Shown piece by piece: positions 1-9,161 of a DNA stretch of 64,000 bases. The translations under genes and the position numbers were made by a program. The notes under the pieces were generated by a model. The model saw only the letters and a list, made by a program, of their open reading frames with translations, had not been told where the DNA came from and did no database searches. Position 1 is the stretch's first letter; each line of letters begins with the position of its first letter. Location of the stretch: positions 4,971,463 to 5,035,462 of the forward strand of contig NZ_CP134228.1 in the NCBI RefSeq assembly GCF_031656215.1, given 5' to 3'. The stretch comes from Mesorhizobium koreense (GTDB lineage: Bacteria > Pseudomonadota > Alphaproteobacteria > Rhizobiales > Rhizobiaceae).

Positions 1-368
1 ACGATGCCGCCTTTCGTCAATTGCTTGCCGAGATAGACATTCTCGGCGACGGTAAGGTCGGGGACGATGCTCAGTTCCTGGTGCACCATGCCGATGCCGG
101 CATCGAGCGCATCGCGCGCCGAACGGAAATGCACCGGCTTGCCGTCGATCAGCATTTGTCCCTGATACTGGGCATAAACGCCGGCGATGATCTTCATCAT
201 GGTCGACTTGCCGGCACCGTTTTCGCCGACAAGGCCGTGCACCTCGCCGGCCTTCAGCACGAAATCGACATCGCGCAGCGCAGCAACGCCGCCGAAGGAT
301 TTCGAGATGGATCGCATCTCCAGGCGCGGCGGGGCTCCGTCGGCGGCTTTGTCAGCCTCAGCGTTCAT
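1..368 (-). CDS. Sugar ABC transporter ATP-binding protein, N-terminal part (runs off left edge)
   Basis: The visible 122 codons begin MNAEADKAADGAPPRLEM and lead into an ABC ATPase domain: Walker A GENGAGKST at about residues 48-56 and the Q-loop VHQEL at about 95-99. The wording VHGLVGENGAGKST and VHQELSIVPDLTV is typical of RbsA/XylG-type ATPases, which carry two ATPase domains in one roughly 500-residue chain and drive CUT2 sugar importers. It lies downstream of a periplasmic binding protein gene on the same strand, so the two probably form one operon with a permease beyond the edge. The substrate cannot be told from this fragment. The start was placed at the only ATG upstream of the domain. 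Confidence 0.85.
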   Translation of the reverse strand, partial: MNAEADKAADGAPPRLEMRSISKSFGGVAALRDVDFVLKAGEVHGLVGENGAGKSTMMKIIAGVYAQYQGQMLIDGKPVHFRSARDALDAGIGMVHQELSIVPDLTVAENVYLGKQLTKGGI

Positions 369-395
369 CCTCGTTCAGCCATATCGCGGGGATGG

Positions 396-415
396 GGGCC
401 GGCTTTCGCCGGCCC
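396..415 (-). promoter_or_regulatory. Intercistronic hairpin between binding protein and ATPase genes
   Basis: Perfect 8-bp inverted repeat GGGCCGGC/GCCGGCCC with a GAAA tetraloop when read on the minus strand, in the 58-bp gap between the binding protein and the ATPase genes. No T-run follows, so it is more likely an RNA-stabilising or attenuating hairpin than a full terminator. Such hairpins often let the binding protein be made in excess over the ATPase. Confidence 0.45.
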
Positions 416-426
416 GTTCGGAAACA

Positions 427-1452
427 TCAGATCAGGAAGTGGTCTTCCATCCACTGCATGCCCGGAGCATTGGCCTTGGTGACCACCGGCCCGTCGGTGA
501 TGACGTTCTTCGGAATGCCATCACCCGTCTTCTCGCCCGCAACCGCCGCGACGCCGGCCACGATCGCGCCGCCATGGATGCGGCAGGAAGGATTGCGCAC
601 CGTCGCGTGCATGCGGCCGTCGGTGACCGCGGCCAGTGCCGGAGGCATGGCGTCGCAGCCGCCGATCTTGATGTCGGTGCGCTTATGGGCCTTCATGACG
701 TTGTAGGCGGCGAGCGCCATGTCGTCATTGTGGAAATAGGCCGCGTCGATCTTCGGGTATTTGGTGAGGTAGGTTTCCCACAGGCGTGCGACCTTCGACA
801 CGTCCCAGTCGGCCGGCTGCTCTTCGAGAACCTTCACGTCGGGATATTTCTTGACGATCGAGTGGAAGCCACGCGCACGTCCCTGGGCGCCGGTGTGGCC
901 GAGCGCGCCCTGGGTCATGATCACATTGCCCTTGCCGCCGATGGCGTCCATCAGTGCCTGCGTCACAGACGAACCCATGAATTCGTTGTCCGGCGCCAGG
1001 AAGGAATGGATGTTGATCTTGTCGAGCGGCGCGATCAGCGTATCCATGTCGATGACGGGGATGCCGGCGTCGATCATCTTCTGCACCGGCTGCGTGAGCG
1101 TGCCGATGCCGAAGGCCTGGATGGCGACGAAGTCCCATTTCTGGGAGGCCATGTTGTCGATCGCAGCGCGCTGCTTGACCGCGTCGAGTTCGCCGTCGAA
1201 CCAGGTGACCTCTACATTGTAGAGCTTGCCCCAGAATTCGGCCGCCTGCTTGCCTTGCGCGCACCATGTCGCCTGCAGGCCGGCGTTGGAAAACGCCGCC
1301 TTCAGCGGCTTTTCGGAACGTCCGGTCGCCACAGCCGCGGCCATTGCCGGGCTGATGCCGAACCCGGCAAGCCCGCCGAGCAATGCGGCCGCGCCGCCTG
1401 CCGACGCCACCGTCATAAAATCGCGCCTGTTGGTTCTGATCCTGTCTGTCAT
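427..1452 (-). CDS. Sugar ABC transporter periplasmic substrate-binding protein
   Basis: A 341-residue protein beginning MTDRIRTNRRDFMTVASAGG. The twin-arginine pair with RRDFM at residues 9-13, followed by an Ala/Gly-rich hydrophobic stretch to about residue 40, is a Tat export signal. The body is of the periplasmic-binding-protein fold used by ribose/xylose-type CUT2 importers (segments such as AIDNMASQKWDFVAIQAFG and AGIPVIDMDTLI). The start at 1452 is chosen over an upstream ATG at 1527 because GGGAGGAAAGAC directly precedes it and the signal peptide then begins at the N terminus. It is followed by the sugar ABC ATPase gene. The ligand is unknown. Confidence 0.85.
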   Translation of the reverse strand: MTDRIRTNRRDFMTVASAGGAAALLGGLAGFGISPAMAAAVATGRSEKPLKAAFSNAGLQATWCAQGKQAAEFWGKLYNVEVTWFDGELDAVKQRAAIDNMASQKWDFVAIQAFGIGTLTQPVQKMIDAGIPVIDMDTLIAPLDKINIHSFLAPDNEFMGSSVTQALMDAIGGKGNVIMTQGALGHTGAQGRARGFHSIVKKYPDVKVLEEQPADWDVSKVARLWETYLTKYPKIDAAYFHNDDMALAAYNVMKAHKRTDIKIGGCDAMPPALAAVTDGRMHATVRNPSCRIHGGAIVAGVAAVAGEKTGDGIPKNVITDGPVVTKANAPGMQWMEDHFLI

Positions 1453-1621
1453 GTCTTTCCTCCCTTGCGAGCCCGTAGACAAGGCGGGCCTTGCGAAAAC
1501 TATGACAGCGGTATCAGCGACCCGCAAGGCACCTTATGACAGCGCAATCATTTTTTCCCGGCCGTTTACTCGGCCGCCGGTTTCCCGCTAAGAGATCGCG
1601 GATTTTCATTCGGGACCCGTC

Positions 1622-2521
1622 ATGAACGACAAAGACACCGCCGAAACGGCCGAAGCGCAGGCCAGGCTTCTCTCCGCCGCGCTGCCCTACATGCAGCGCT
1701 ACGAGAACAAGACGGTCGTGGTGAAATATGGCGGCCACGCCATGGGCGACAACGCGCTCGGCCGGGCCTTCGCGCGCGATATCGCACTTTTGAAACAGTC
1801 CGGCGTCAACCCGATCGTTGTCCATGGCGGCGGCCCGCAGATCGCGGCGATGCTCGCCAAGATGGGCATCGAATCCCGCTTCGAGGGGGGGCTGCGGGTC
1901 ACCGACGAGAAGACGGTCGAGATCGTCGAGATGGTACTTGCCGGCTCGATCAACAAGGAGATCGTGGCGCTCATAAACGCCGAGGGCGAATGGGCGATCG
2001 GCCTCTGCGGCAAGGACGGCAACATGGTCTTCGCCGAAAAGGCGCACAAGACCGTGATCGATCCAGATTCCAATATCGAGCGGGTGCTCGATCTCGGCTT
2101 CGTCGGCGAGCCGGTCGAGGTCGACCGGACGCTGCTTGACCTCCTGGCGCGCTCGGAGATGATCCCGGTCCTCGCGCCGGTGGCGCCCGGCCGCGACGGC
2201 CACACCTACAACATCAACGCCGATACGTTCGCCGGCGCCATCGCCGGAGCGCTGAAGGCCACGCGCCTTCTCTTCCTGACCGACGTGCCGGGCGTGCTCG
2301 ACAAGGATAAGAAGCTTATCGACGAATTGTCGGTGGCGCAGGCGAAGGCGCTCATCAGGGACGGCACCATCTCCGGCGGCATGATCCCCAAGGTCGAAAC
2401 CTGCATCGAGGCGATCGAGCGCGGCGTGGAAGGCGTCGTCATCCTCAATGGCAAGCAGGCGCACGCGGTGCTGCTCGAACTCTTCACCAAGCACGGCGCC
2501 GGGACGCTGATCGTGCCGTAG
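1622..2521 (+). CDS. argB: Acetylglutamate kinase
   Basis: A 299-residue amino-acid kinase that phosphorylates N-acetylglutamate, the second step of arginine synthesis, in the cytosol. Seen in the sequence: [11 protein letters not shown] near residue 34, the acetylglutamate-binding VVHGGGPQI around residue 63, [13 protein letters not shown] near 200, and [10 protein letters not shown] near 255. Length fits the arginine-sensitive type, although the N-terminal helix was not analysed in detail. It is convergent with the EamA exporter gene 15 bp downstream. In rhizobia argB often sits beside the HAD nucleotidase and dapD; here the exporter gene and a toxin-antitoxin remnant lie between them. Confidence 0.96.
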   Translation: MNDKDTAETAEAQARLLSAALPYMQRYENKTVVVKYGGHAMGDNALGRAFARDIALLKQSGVNPIVVHGGGPQIAAMLAKMGIESRFEGGLRVTDEKTVEIVEMVLAGSINKEIVALINAEGEWAIGLCGKDGNMVFAEKAHKTVIDPDSNIERVLDLGFVGEPVEVDRTLLDLLARSEMIPVLAPVAPGRDGHTYNINADTFAGAIAGALKATRLLFLTDVPGVLDKDKKLIDELSVAQAKALIRDGTISGGMIPKVETCIEAIERGVEGVVILNGKQAHAVLLELFTKHGAGTLIVP

Positions 2522-2536
2522 GGCGACGACCACCAG

Positions 2537-3442
2537 TTACCCCAGCAAAAGCAGCAGCAGGATCCCCGCCACGATCAGCGCGCAGCCGGCAATCTCGGTG
2601 CGGTTGATGTGCTCCTTGAAGAAGAAGACTGACGAGGCGAAGGTGAAGATCAGCTCGATCTGCGCCAGCGCCTTGACGATCGCAGCCTGCTGCAGGGTCA
2701 TGGCCATGAACCAGCCGAAGGAGGCGGTCGCGCCGACCACGCCGACGAAGAGCGAGGGCTTCCAGGCGCGGCCGATGCGGCCGAGTTCCGCCGGGTCGCG
2801 CAGCACCATCCACACCAGCATCAGCACCGTCTGCAGGAAGATGGTGAAAAGCAGCGTCACCGCAGCCTGCATCATGAAGTTCGGACCGCCGAGCGAGGTG
2901 GAGGCGGCGCGGTAGGCGACAGCGGCGACGCCGAAGAGCGTGCCCGACGCCAGCCCGATCAGCGCCGTGCGCTGCGCCAGCGAAGCGAAGATGTTCTTCC
3001 AACTCATCGTTGTGCGCGCGATGGAGATCAGCATGACGCCGAGCACGCTGACCGCGATCGACCCGATCACGCCGAGCGTCACCGTCTCGCCGAGGAAGAT
3101 GAGCCCGAACAACGCCGCCTGTACCGGCTCGGTACGCGAATAAGCGGTGCCGACGGCGAAGTTGCGGAACGAGAAAAGGTGGATCAGCAGGAAAGTGGCG
3201 CCGATCTGGCTGAATGCGCCGAGCGCCATCCAGCCAAGGAAGACCGGCCCTGGATGCGGGAACGGATAGCCGGCCAGCCTGTTCAGCCCTAGCACGAAGA
3301 GTGCCGCCACCGGCAGGCCGAAGCCGAAGCGGACGAAGGTCGCGCCGGTCGTGCCCATCACGGATTTCAGGTGTTTCTGGCCCACCGATCGCAGATTCTG
3401 CAGGAAGGCGGCCGCGATGGTGATCGGTATCCACAGCTCCAT
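2537..3442 (-). CDS. EamA-family (DMT superfamily) inner-membrane transporter
   Basis: A 301-residue, very hydrophobic protein with about ten membrane segments arranged as two EamA halves (roughly residues 1-140 and 150-301). The end of each half carries the usual glutamate-containing segment: TAYSRTEPVQAALFGL in the first half and KALAQIELIFTF in the second. The family exports metabolites or amino acids, but the substrate cannot be read from sequence. It is transcribed towards argB and has its own upstream region of about 140 bp shared with the divergent vapB gene. Start MELWIPIT lies at the first ATG of the frame that gives a membrane-compatible N terminus. Confidence 0.85.
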   Translation of the reverse strand: MELWIPITIAAAFLQNLRSVGQKHLKSVMGTTGATFVRFGFGLPVAALFVLGLNRLAGYPFPHPGPVFLGWMALGAFSQIGATFLLIHLFSFRNFAVGTAYSRTEPVQAALFGLIFLGETVTLGVIGSIAVSVLGVMLISIARTTMSWKNIFASLAQRTALIGLASGTLFGVAAVAYRAASTSLGGPNFMMQAAVTLLFTIFLQTVLMLVWMVLRDPAELGRIGRAWKPSLFVGVVGATASFGWFMAMTLQQAAIVKALAQIELIFTFASSVFFFKEHINRTEIAGCALIVAGILLLLLLG

Positions 3443-3556
3443 GTCGCCCCCGAGAATTCGGGCGCGATTTAGACCGGCTGGGTGGAGCGGCGCAATATGC
3501 CAGATAGAAGGTCAATCGGACCGATGCTTTGGAATCGTATTGCAAGAGATGCTATA

Positions 3557-3827
<271 letters not shown>

Positions 3828-3828
<1 letters not shown>

Positions 3829-4249
3829 TGTTCTATGTCGACACATCGGCCATAGTCTCCGTCTTGACCACTGAAGCGGCGATCAAAGGGTGCAACATTG
3901 GATAGCGGCGCAACGTGCCGGGAACGTGGCCATCAGCGAATGGACAATCACGGAATTTTCCACCGCCCTGTCCGTTAAACTACGAATGGGCCACCTCGAC
4001 CCGGCCGAGCAGGAAGTGGCGCTCTCGGCCTTTCGAAAGAACGTGATCGACTCCTGCATCGTCTTGCCGATCAGCAGCGATCACTTTCACTCGGCCGCAA
4101 GGCTCGCGGACCGGCACCCGCTTGGCCTGCGCGCTGGAGATGCTCTACATTTGGCGATAGCTATTGAAAGCGATGCTACCTTGTGCACGCTGGACAAGCG
4201 ACTATCGGAATCGGGCCAAGCGATCGGCGCCGAGACACTTTTACTTTAG
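3828..4249 (+). pseudogene. VapC-type PIN-domain toxin, frameshifted
   Basis: Reading begins at the ATG overlapping the antitoxin stop: MFYVDTSAIVSVLTTEAAIK, a perfect PIN N terminus with Asp5. That frame then stops at a TAG near 3906. The rest of the PIN domain continues in another frame from about 3887 to 4249 (VQHWIAAQRAGNVAISEW), including the acidic positions in ITEFSTAL, LRAGDALHLA and TLCTLDKRL. Restoring one A in the AAAGGG run at 3885-3890 would join the halves as IKRVQHW. All catalytic acids are thus encoded but not in one frame. It may be a recent inactivating deletion or a sequencing error. A GTG at 3890 could start a 119-residue product lacking Asp5, which should be inactive. Confidence 0.8.
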
Positions 4250-4280
4250 CCTTGCGCCTACCCTGTGCCATAAGCGGGCC

Positions 4281-4985
4281 ATGCAGAATCTCCCCGACGC
4301 CGCTCGCTTCGCTCATGTCACGGACTGGGTGTTCGACCTCGACAACACGCTCTATCCGCATCACACGAATCTCTTCGCGCAGATCGACGTGAAGATGACC
4401 GCCTATGTCGCGAACTTCCTGAAGCTGCCACTCGAGGAGGCGCGCAAGCTGCAGAAGGAGCTTTACCTTCAATACGGCACGACGCTGAAAGGGCTGATGG
4501 AACGGCACGGCATCGACGCCGACGAGTTCCTGCGCATCGTCCACGACATCGACTATTCGGGACTGAAGCCGAACCCGATCCTCGGCGAAGCCATCACCTC
4601 GCTGCCCGGCCGGAAATTCATCTTCACCAATGGCGACCGCGGCCACGCCGAGCGTACGGCCCGCGCGCTCGGCATCCTCGACCATTTCGACGACATCTTC
4701 GATATCGTTGCCGCGAAGCTGACGCCGAAGCCGGCACGAGAGACCTATGACACGTTCCTCGGTCTGCATGGCATCGCCTCGAGCAGCGCCGTCATGTTCG
4801 AGGACCTGCCGCGCAACCTCGTAGCGCCCAAGGCACTCGGCATGACAACCGTGCTGATCGTGCCACGCGACTTCCAGCCCACTTTCACCGAAACCTGGGA
4901 GAACGATCCGGAATTTACCGAAAGCGTCGATTTCGTCACCGACGACCTTGCCGGATTCCTCGGAAAGATAGCACCGGTGCGATAG
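4281..4985 (+). CDS. HAD-family pyrimidine 5'-nucleotidase
   Basis: A 234-residue haloacid-dehalogenase-type phosphatase. Motif I is WVFDLDNTLYP at residues 15-25, where the two Asp are nucleophile and acid/base; motif II is FIFTNGDRGH near 115; the Lys is in KLTPKPARETY near 153; motif III is VMFEDLPRNL near 175. DLDNTLYP and the helical cap match the SDT1/YjjG-like pyrimidine 5'-nucleotidases found beside argB and dapD in rhizobia. The start at 4281 leaves the family's usual N terminus; upstream in-frame ATGs fall inside the toxin remnant. Convergent with the copper chaperone gene. Confidence 0.88.
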   Translation: MQNLPDAARFAHVTDWVFDLDNTLYPHHTNLFAQIDVKMTAYVANFLKLPLEEARKLQKELYLQYGTTLKGLMERHGIDADEFLRIVHDIDYSGLKPNPILGEAITSLPGRKFIFTNGDRGHAERTARALGILDHFDDIFDIVAAKLTPKPARETYDTFLGLHGIASSSAVMFEDLPRNLVAPKALGMTTVLIVPRDFQPTFTETWENDPEFTESVDFVTDDLAGFLGKIAPVR

Positions 4986-4993
4986 AGCCGGGA

Positions 4994-5623
4994 TCAGTCC
5001 ATCTTCATATGGTCCGTGGAGTGGTCCATCGATTCGGGCGCGCCCTTGGCGTTGGCGGCCCCGACCGGCATATTGATCTCCACCTTGCCTGCCTTCTCGA
5101 ATTCGAGCGTGACCGGGACCGTGTCGCCCTTACGGAAGGGCTTCTTCACATCCATGAACATCAGATGGAAGTGGCCGGGCGTCAGTTCGACCGTTTCCCC
5201 GGCTGGAATTTCGAGACCGCCCTCGACCGGCCGCATGACCATGACATTGTCCTTCATGACCATGGAATGGATTTCCGCATGGCCGGCATCCGGCGAGGAG
5301 ATGGAGAGCAGCCTATCGGCGCTCTTCCCGTTGTTCGTGATGGAGAAATAGCCGCCGCCGACCGGCTGGCCGGGCAGCATGGCGCGGGTCCAGATCGAGC
5401 CGATTTCGATCTCGCCAACCGTGACCGTGTCGCCACCGGCCTTATCGGGCATGGTTTTCATCGCCGCGGCAAGCGTCGGCTGCTCGATGGCGCGCAGATA
5501 GGAATGAAGCGGAGGGGCAGGAGGATAAGCCCCCGCCGTCACGGCGGAAGCCGCGGTCAACGCCAGCGCCGCTGCAAGCTGAAGCGTATATCTGTGGATC
5601 GGATGCAAGGAATACTGGCGCAT
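4994..5623 (-). CDS. Periplasmic copper chaperone PCu(A)C family protein
   Basis: A 209-residue exported protein. A signal peptide spans about residues 1-33 (hydrophobic TLQLAAALALTAASAV, then TAGA). The mature part carries the PCuAC domain: GGGYFSITNNG, then the ligand set H-x-M...M...H-x-M in AEIHSMVMKDNVMVM and PGHFHLMFMD. The family hands Cu(I) to cytochrome oxidase or other periplasmic targets. A Met/His-rich tail (MDHSTDHMKMD) may add copper sites. The start at 5623 has GAAGGGGAG just upstream; an earlier ATG at 5650 would only add nine unnecessary residues. No Sco or oxidase gene is adjacent. Confidence 0.85.
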   Translation of the reverse strand: MRQYSLHPIHRYTLQLAAALALTAASAVTAGAYPPAPPLHSYLRAIEQPTLAAAMKTMPDKAGGDTVTVGEIEIGSIWTRAMLPGQPVGGGYFSITNNGKSADRLLSISSPDAGHAEIHSMVMKDNVMVMRPVEGGLEIPAGETVELTPGHFHLMFMDVKKPFRKGDTVPVTLEFEKAGKVEINMPVGAANAKGAPESMDHSTDHMKMD

Positions 5624-5741
5624 CGAACTCCCCTTCCTGTGGTCATGCAAGATAGCGGAGAGCCGGGCGGAAAGAAGGCGCCCGGATGCGGCATCACGGC
5701 GCGCGGCATCCCGGCACGTGACGCCGCGTCGCAGCCGGCCG

Positions 5742-6584
5742 TCATCGCCCCGCGTAGAAATCGGCGATGATCTTCCAGGCCGCGTCGGCGGTGTCGACGA
5801 AGGAGATGATGTCCTGGTCGCCAGGTGAAATGGTCCCCTGTTCGGCCAGGAAATCGAGGTTGATCGCCCTGTCCCAGAACTCCTTGCCGAACAGGATCAC
5901 CGGCACCCGCTCCATGCGGCCGGTCTGGATCAGCGTCAGCGCCTCGAAGAATTCGTCCATCGTGCCGAAGCCTCCCGGAAAGACGGCGACGGCCTTGGCG
6001 CGCATCATGAAATGCATCTTGCGGATGGCGAAATAGTGGAAATTGAAGCAAAGTTCCGGAGTCACGTAGAGGTTTGGCGCCTGCTCGTGCGGCAGCACGA
6101 TGTTGAGGCCGATCGACGGCGCGCCGACATCGGCCGCGCCCCGGTTTCCCGCCTCCATCACGCCCGGGCCACCGCCGGTCACCACGACATATTCGTGATA
6201 GCCGGAGCGTGCCGATTCCTTCGAGCAGAGCTGAGCGAAGCGGCGCGCCTCGGCATAGTAGCGGCTATTGGCCTCGAGGTTCTTCTTCTGCGTCTCGTTC
6301 TTGGCCGCCCAGGCGTCGGCTCCCGGCTCCGGCAGGCGCGCGCCGCCGAACAGGATCACCGTCGACTGGATGCCGCGCGCGGCAAGCGCCATCTCGGTCT
6401 TGAGCAGTTCGAGTTGCAGCCTGACCGCGCGCAGTTCGCGCCTCGTCAGGAAATCGTCGTCGGCATAGGCCAGCCGATAGGTCGGCGAACGCGTCTGCGG
6501 CGTATCCGGAACGCTGCGCGCAACGTGGAGATCCTCGTCCGAATGGGCGAGCGGCGTCCATCCGGACTTTTCCATGGGATTCAT
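5742..6584 (-). CDS. LOG-family (TIGR00730-like) Rossmann-fold protein
   Basis: A 280-residue protein with the lysine-decarboxylase-like/LOG signature: GGGPGVMEAGNRGA near residue 140 and PGGFGTMDEFFEAL near 212. Many members cleave cytokinin or AMP-type nucleotides at the N-glycosidic bond (phosphoribohydrolase), but long variants with an N-terminal extension, as here, are biochemically less defined. The first 75 residues are charged and lack a known domain. The start MNPMEKSGWT at 6584 follows GGTACGGGG. It is divergent from dapD across 144 bp. Confidence 0.82.
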   Translation of the reverse strand: MNPMEKSGWTPLAHSDEDLHVARSVPDTPQTRSPTYRLAYADDDFLTRRELRAVRLQLELLKTEMALAARGIQSTVILFGGARLPEPGADAWAAKNETQKKNLEANSRYYAEARRFAQLCSKESARSGYHEYVVVTGGGPGVMEAGNRGAADVGAPSIGLNIVLPHEQAPNLYVTPELCFNFHYFAIRKMHFMMRAKAVAVFPGGFGTMDEFFEALTLIQTGRMERVPVILFGKEFWDRAINLDFLAEQGTISPGDQDIISFVDTADAAWKIIADFYAGR

Positions 6585-6728
6585 GATTTTACCCCGTACC
6601 CTTTTTCGTCCTGTCGGCGCCGTCCCGTGGCGCTCGCACAATTGACCCTCATCTGACCATGACATAGGGTCCGCGCGACTTCAGATCAGCTTAATGCCCG
6701 CGCCTTAACAGCGCGTAAGGGAGTGGAC

Positions 6729-7583
6729 ATGCCGACAGCCGACCTCGCCTCGCTGGAAGAAATCATCGACACGGCGTTCGAGGAGCGCGAGACCGTTTCC
6801 ACCGCCACGCGCGGCGCTGTTCGCGATGCCGTGGAGACGGCGCTTTCGCTGCTCGACAGAGGCGAGGCGAGGGTGGCGGAACGCCGGGCGGACGGCACAT
6901 GGCACGTCAACCAGTGGCTGAAGAAGGCCGTCCTTCTTTCCTTCCGCCTCAATCCTATGGAGGTTATCGGGAACGGACCGGGCGGCGCGGTCTGGTGGGA
7001 CAAGGTGCCCTCGAAATTCGACGGCTGGAGCACCAACGAGTTCGAGAAGGCCGGCCTGCGCGCCGTACCCAACTGCATCGTGCGCCGCTCCGCCTACATC
7101 GCCAAAGGCGTGGTGCTCATGCCCTCCTTCGTCAATCTCGGCGCGTATGTCGGCGAGGGCACGATGGTCGACACATGGGCGACCGTCGGCTCCTGCGCGC
7201 AGATCGGCAAGAATGTGCATCTTTCGGGCGGGGTCGGCATCGGCGGCGTGCTGGAGCCGATGCAGGCGGGACCGACCATCATCGAGGACAATTGCTTTAT
7301 CGGCGCGCGTTCCGAAGTGGTCGAAGGATGCATCGTGCGCGAGGGTTCGGTGCTCGGCATGGGCGTGTTCATCGGCAAGTCGACCAAGATCGTGGACCGC
7401 GCCACCGGCGAGGTCTTCTACGGCGAGGTGCCGCCCTACTCCGTGGTGGTCGCAGGCGCGCTTCCCGGCAAGCCGATGGGCAACGGTGAGCCTGGACCCG
7501 CCCTCTATTGCGCGGTGATCGTCAAACATGTGGACGAGAAGACGCGCTCGAAGACCTCTATCAACGAGCTTCTCCGTGATTGA
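6729..7583 (+). CDS. dapD: 2,3,4,5-tetrahydropyridine-2,6-dicarboxylate N-succinyltransferase
   Basis: A 284-residue left-handed beta-helix acyltransferase acting in the succinylase branch of diaminopimelate/lysine synthesis. Hexapeptide repeats run from about residue 100 to 230 (for example [16 protein letters not shown] and [18 protein letters not shown]). The N terminus [20 protein letters not shown] matches alphaproteobacterial DapD. ATG 6729 is preferred over GTG 6723 because GGGAG lies 6 bases before it. dapE, which acts two steps later, lies 4.3 kb downstream, separated by repeat-flanked genes. Confidence 0.96.
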   Translation: MPTADLASLEEIIDTAFEERETVSTATRGAVRDAVETALSLLDRGEARVAERRADGTWHVNQWLKKAVLLSFRLNPMEVIGNGPGGAVWWDKVPSKFDGWSTNEFEKAGLRAVPNCIVRRSAYIAKGVVLMPSFVNLGAYVGEGTMVDTWATVGSCAQIGKNVHLSGGVGIGGVLEPMQAGPTIIEDNCFIGARSEVVEGCIVREGSVLGMGVFIGKSTKIVDRATGEVFYGEVPPYSVVVAGALPGKPMGNGEPGPALYCAVIVKHVDEKTRSKTSINELLRD

Positions 7584-7598
7584 AGCCAAGGGTGGCCA

Positions 7599-7823
7599 GG
7601 TGCGTCCTTCGAGGCTCGCTGCGCTCGCACCTCAGGATGAGGGAGGGTGGTGCCCAAGATCTCATTCTGAAAAGCAAACGAAGTGGATGCGGGTAACGCC
7701 CTGCAGAATGTTGGCTACCAACAGTCCTCGGGCGAAGCAGGCATGGGCAAGACCCCGCGGAACGCCTTTCACCAACGGTCCTCATTCTGAGGTGCGAGCG
7801 AAGCGAGCCTCGAAGGGCGCACC
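7599..7823. repeat. Paired palindromic repeat element, copy A1
   Basis: Two about 45-bp arms face each other. The left arm (about 7599-7644) contains TTCGAGGCTCGCTGCGCTCG then CACCTCAGGATGAGGGA; the right arm (about 7779-7823) is its near reverse complement. Each arm is itself partly palindromic (CGAGGCTCGCTGCGCTCGCACCT type). Two more copies of the same design are at 9162-9342 and 17811-18014. This is a short non-coding repeat family frequent in rhizobial intergenic DNA; there is no reading frame or transposase. The right arm ends 20 bp before the next gene. Confidence 0.85.
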
Positions 7824-7843
7824 GCGCCAACCACACGGGAGCC

Positions 7844-8218
7844 GTGCCGTTGGATAGCAGGCAAATCCTCTGGCTGTTCTTCGGTGTTTCAGGCCGGCTT
7901 TCGCGCGCGCCCTATTTCCTGGCGGGGCTGTTCGCGCAACTGGTGCCGGCCTTCATACTCTACCGCTTCACGCTGGTACCGGAAACAAGCGGCTCGAGCG
8001 AGGTGCTGGCGACGATCTTCTGGCTAGCGCTCATCCTGTCGGTCTGGTCGAACATCACGCTCGGCATCAAGCGCCTGCACGATCTCGGCCAGCCGGGCAT
8101 CGTCGCAGTCTCGCTGCTCGTCCCCGTCGTCTCCTATTTCGTCTTCATCTTCCTGTGCTTCTACCCGGGGAATGCGGGGCCGAACCGCTTCGGCGCTTAT
8201 ACCAATTCACCCCGATAG
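7844..8218 (+). CDS. DUF805-family small membrane protein
   Basis: A 124-residue protein with the DUF805 opening FFGVSGRLSRAPYFLAGLF and three or four membrane segments (about residues 24-42, 54-70, 85-108), plus the family's IKRLHDLGQPG loop near 75. Function of the family is unknown. The start is GTG at 7844, with GGGAG in CACGGGAGCC just before it; TTG at 7850 is an alternative. The initiation region lies only 20 bp from the end of repeat A1, so its promoter probably lies in or before the repeat. Convergent with the IMPase-like gene. Confidence 0.8.
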   Translation: MPLDSRQILWLFFGVSGRLSRAPYFLAGLFAQLVPAFILYRFTLVPETSGSSEVLATIFWLALILSVWSNITLGIKRLHDLGQPGIVAVSLLVPVVSYFVFIFLCFYPGNAGPNRFGAYTNSPR

Positions 8219-8237
8219 CGATCAGCCATGCAGGCGT

Positions 8238-9038
8238 TCAGACGCCGGCAAGCCGCCTGAGGTCGTCCACGGCTCCGGGAGCGGCGGCAATCACCGACGC
8301 GCCACTGGTCAGTCCTGCGCCCGCAACCGGAAACGGCAGGTGCCAGCCACCCGCCTCCGCGATGAGGCAATAACCGCCGAGACAATCCCATGCATGCATG
8401 TAGGGCTCGTAATAACCGGCGAGTTTTCCCGCCGCGACATAGGCAAGGGTGAGCGCGCCGGAGCCGTTGCGCATGAAATTGCCGCCTTCCTCCAGAAGCC
8501 GGCGGATGAAACCGGCGACGCCTTCCGGCGAGGCGTGATGATTGGCGCCGAAGCCGATGGTCCGGTTTTTTATCGTCAACGAATTGTCGAGAAGCAGCGG
8601 GCGGCCGTTGAGCGTCGCGCCGAGGCCCTCGCCCGCCGCGTAAAGCTCGTCGACGCAAGGCGCATAGATCGCCCCGACGACGACCTTTTCGCCCTTCAGC
8701 ACCGCGATCGACACGCACCAGGACGGCATGCCCGCGACGAAGGGGATGGTGCCGTCGATGGGATCGATCACCCAGATGTATTCATTCTCGCCGGCGGCAA
8801 GCCCGTATTCTTCTCCGAGAACCCCATCACCGGGAAAACCGGCCGCGATACGCGAGCGGATGAGTTCCTCCACCTCGCGATCGGCCGCCGACACGACGTC
8901 ATGCAGGTTTTCCTTGCTCTCGATGACGAGCCGGTCCCGCGCCTTGAAATGGGCGAGCGCCAGCGCACCGGCGGCTCGCCCGATCTCTTTCGCGAGTTCG
9001 AAGCGGGACTGAATATCGACGGATACATGCACCGTCAT
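8238..9038 (-). CDS. Inositol monophosphatase / 3'(2'),5'-bisphosphate nucleotidase family phosphatase
   Basis: A 266-residue Mg-dependent phosphatase of the FIG superfamily. Visible metal-binding motifs are GEEYG at residues 75-79 and DPIDGT at 92-97, and AWDCLGG near 215 supplies the last Asp. The family hydrolyses inositol phosphates, bisphosphate nucleotides or histidinol phosphate; the motifs do not decide which. Start at 9038 (MTVHVSVDI). The upstream extension to 9128 is Arg-rich and not family-like. It is the last gene of a leftward unit between repeats A1 and A2. Confidence 0.83.
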   Translation of the reverse strand: MTVHVSVDIQSRFELAKEIGRAAGALALAHFKARDRLVIESKENLHDVVSAADREVEELIRSRIAAGFPGDGVLGEEYGLAAGENEYIWVIDPIDGTIPFVAGMPSWCVSIAVLKGEKVVVGAIYAPCVDELYAAGEGLGATLNGRPLLLDNSLTIKNRTIGFGANHHASPEGVAGFIRRLLEEGGNFMRNGSGALTLAYVAAGKLAGYYEPYMHAWDCLGGYCLIAEAGGWHLPFPVAGAGLTSGASVIAAAPGAVDDLRRLAGV

Positions 9039-9161
9039 CTTGCGTCGCCGCCTCCGCTTCCTGTTGCCGGATGATTTTTGCAATCGTGTGCAACGGTGTA
9101 GCCGCCGGACGCCGAAAGTCAAGCGCACGGCTCTTGCACTATTGGCGAAAGCAAGGTTGCT

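Noticed and set aside
187..1539. A 450-residue rightward open frame over the sugar-binding protein gene
   Set aside because: It is antisense to a gene with Tat signal, Shine-Dalgarno and family match. Its product is Arg/His/Asp-rich and resembles no family, typical of shadow frames in GC-rich DNA.
1559..1577. CGGCCG-N6-CGGCCG hairpin upstream of argB as a terminator
   Set aside because: Short stem, no T-run after it on either strand; too weak to call.
3870..3910. Programmed minus-1 frameshifting in the vapC toxin
   Set aside because: The in-frame codons are ATC AAA GGG, which do not form a canonical X-XXY-YYZ slippery heptamer, and no stimulatory structure is obvious.
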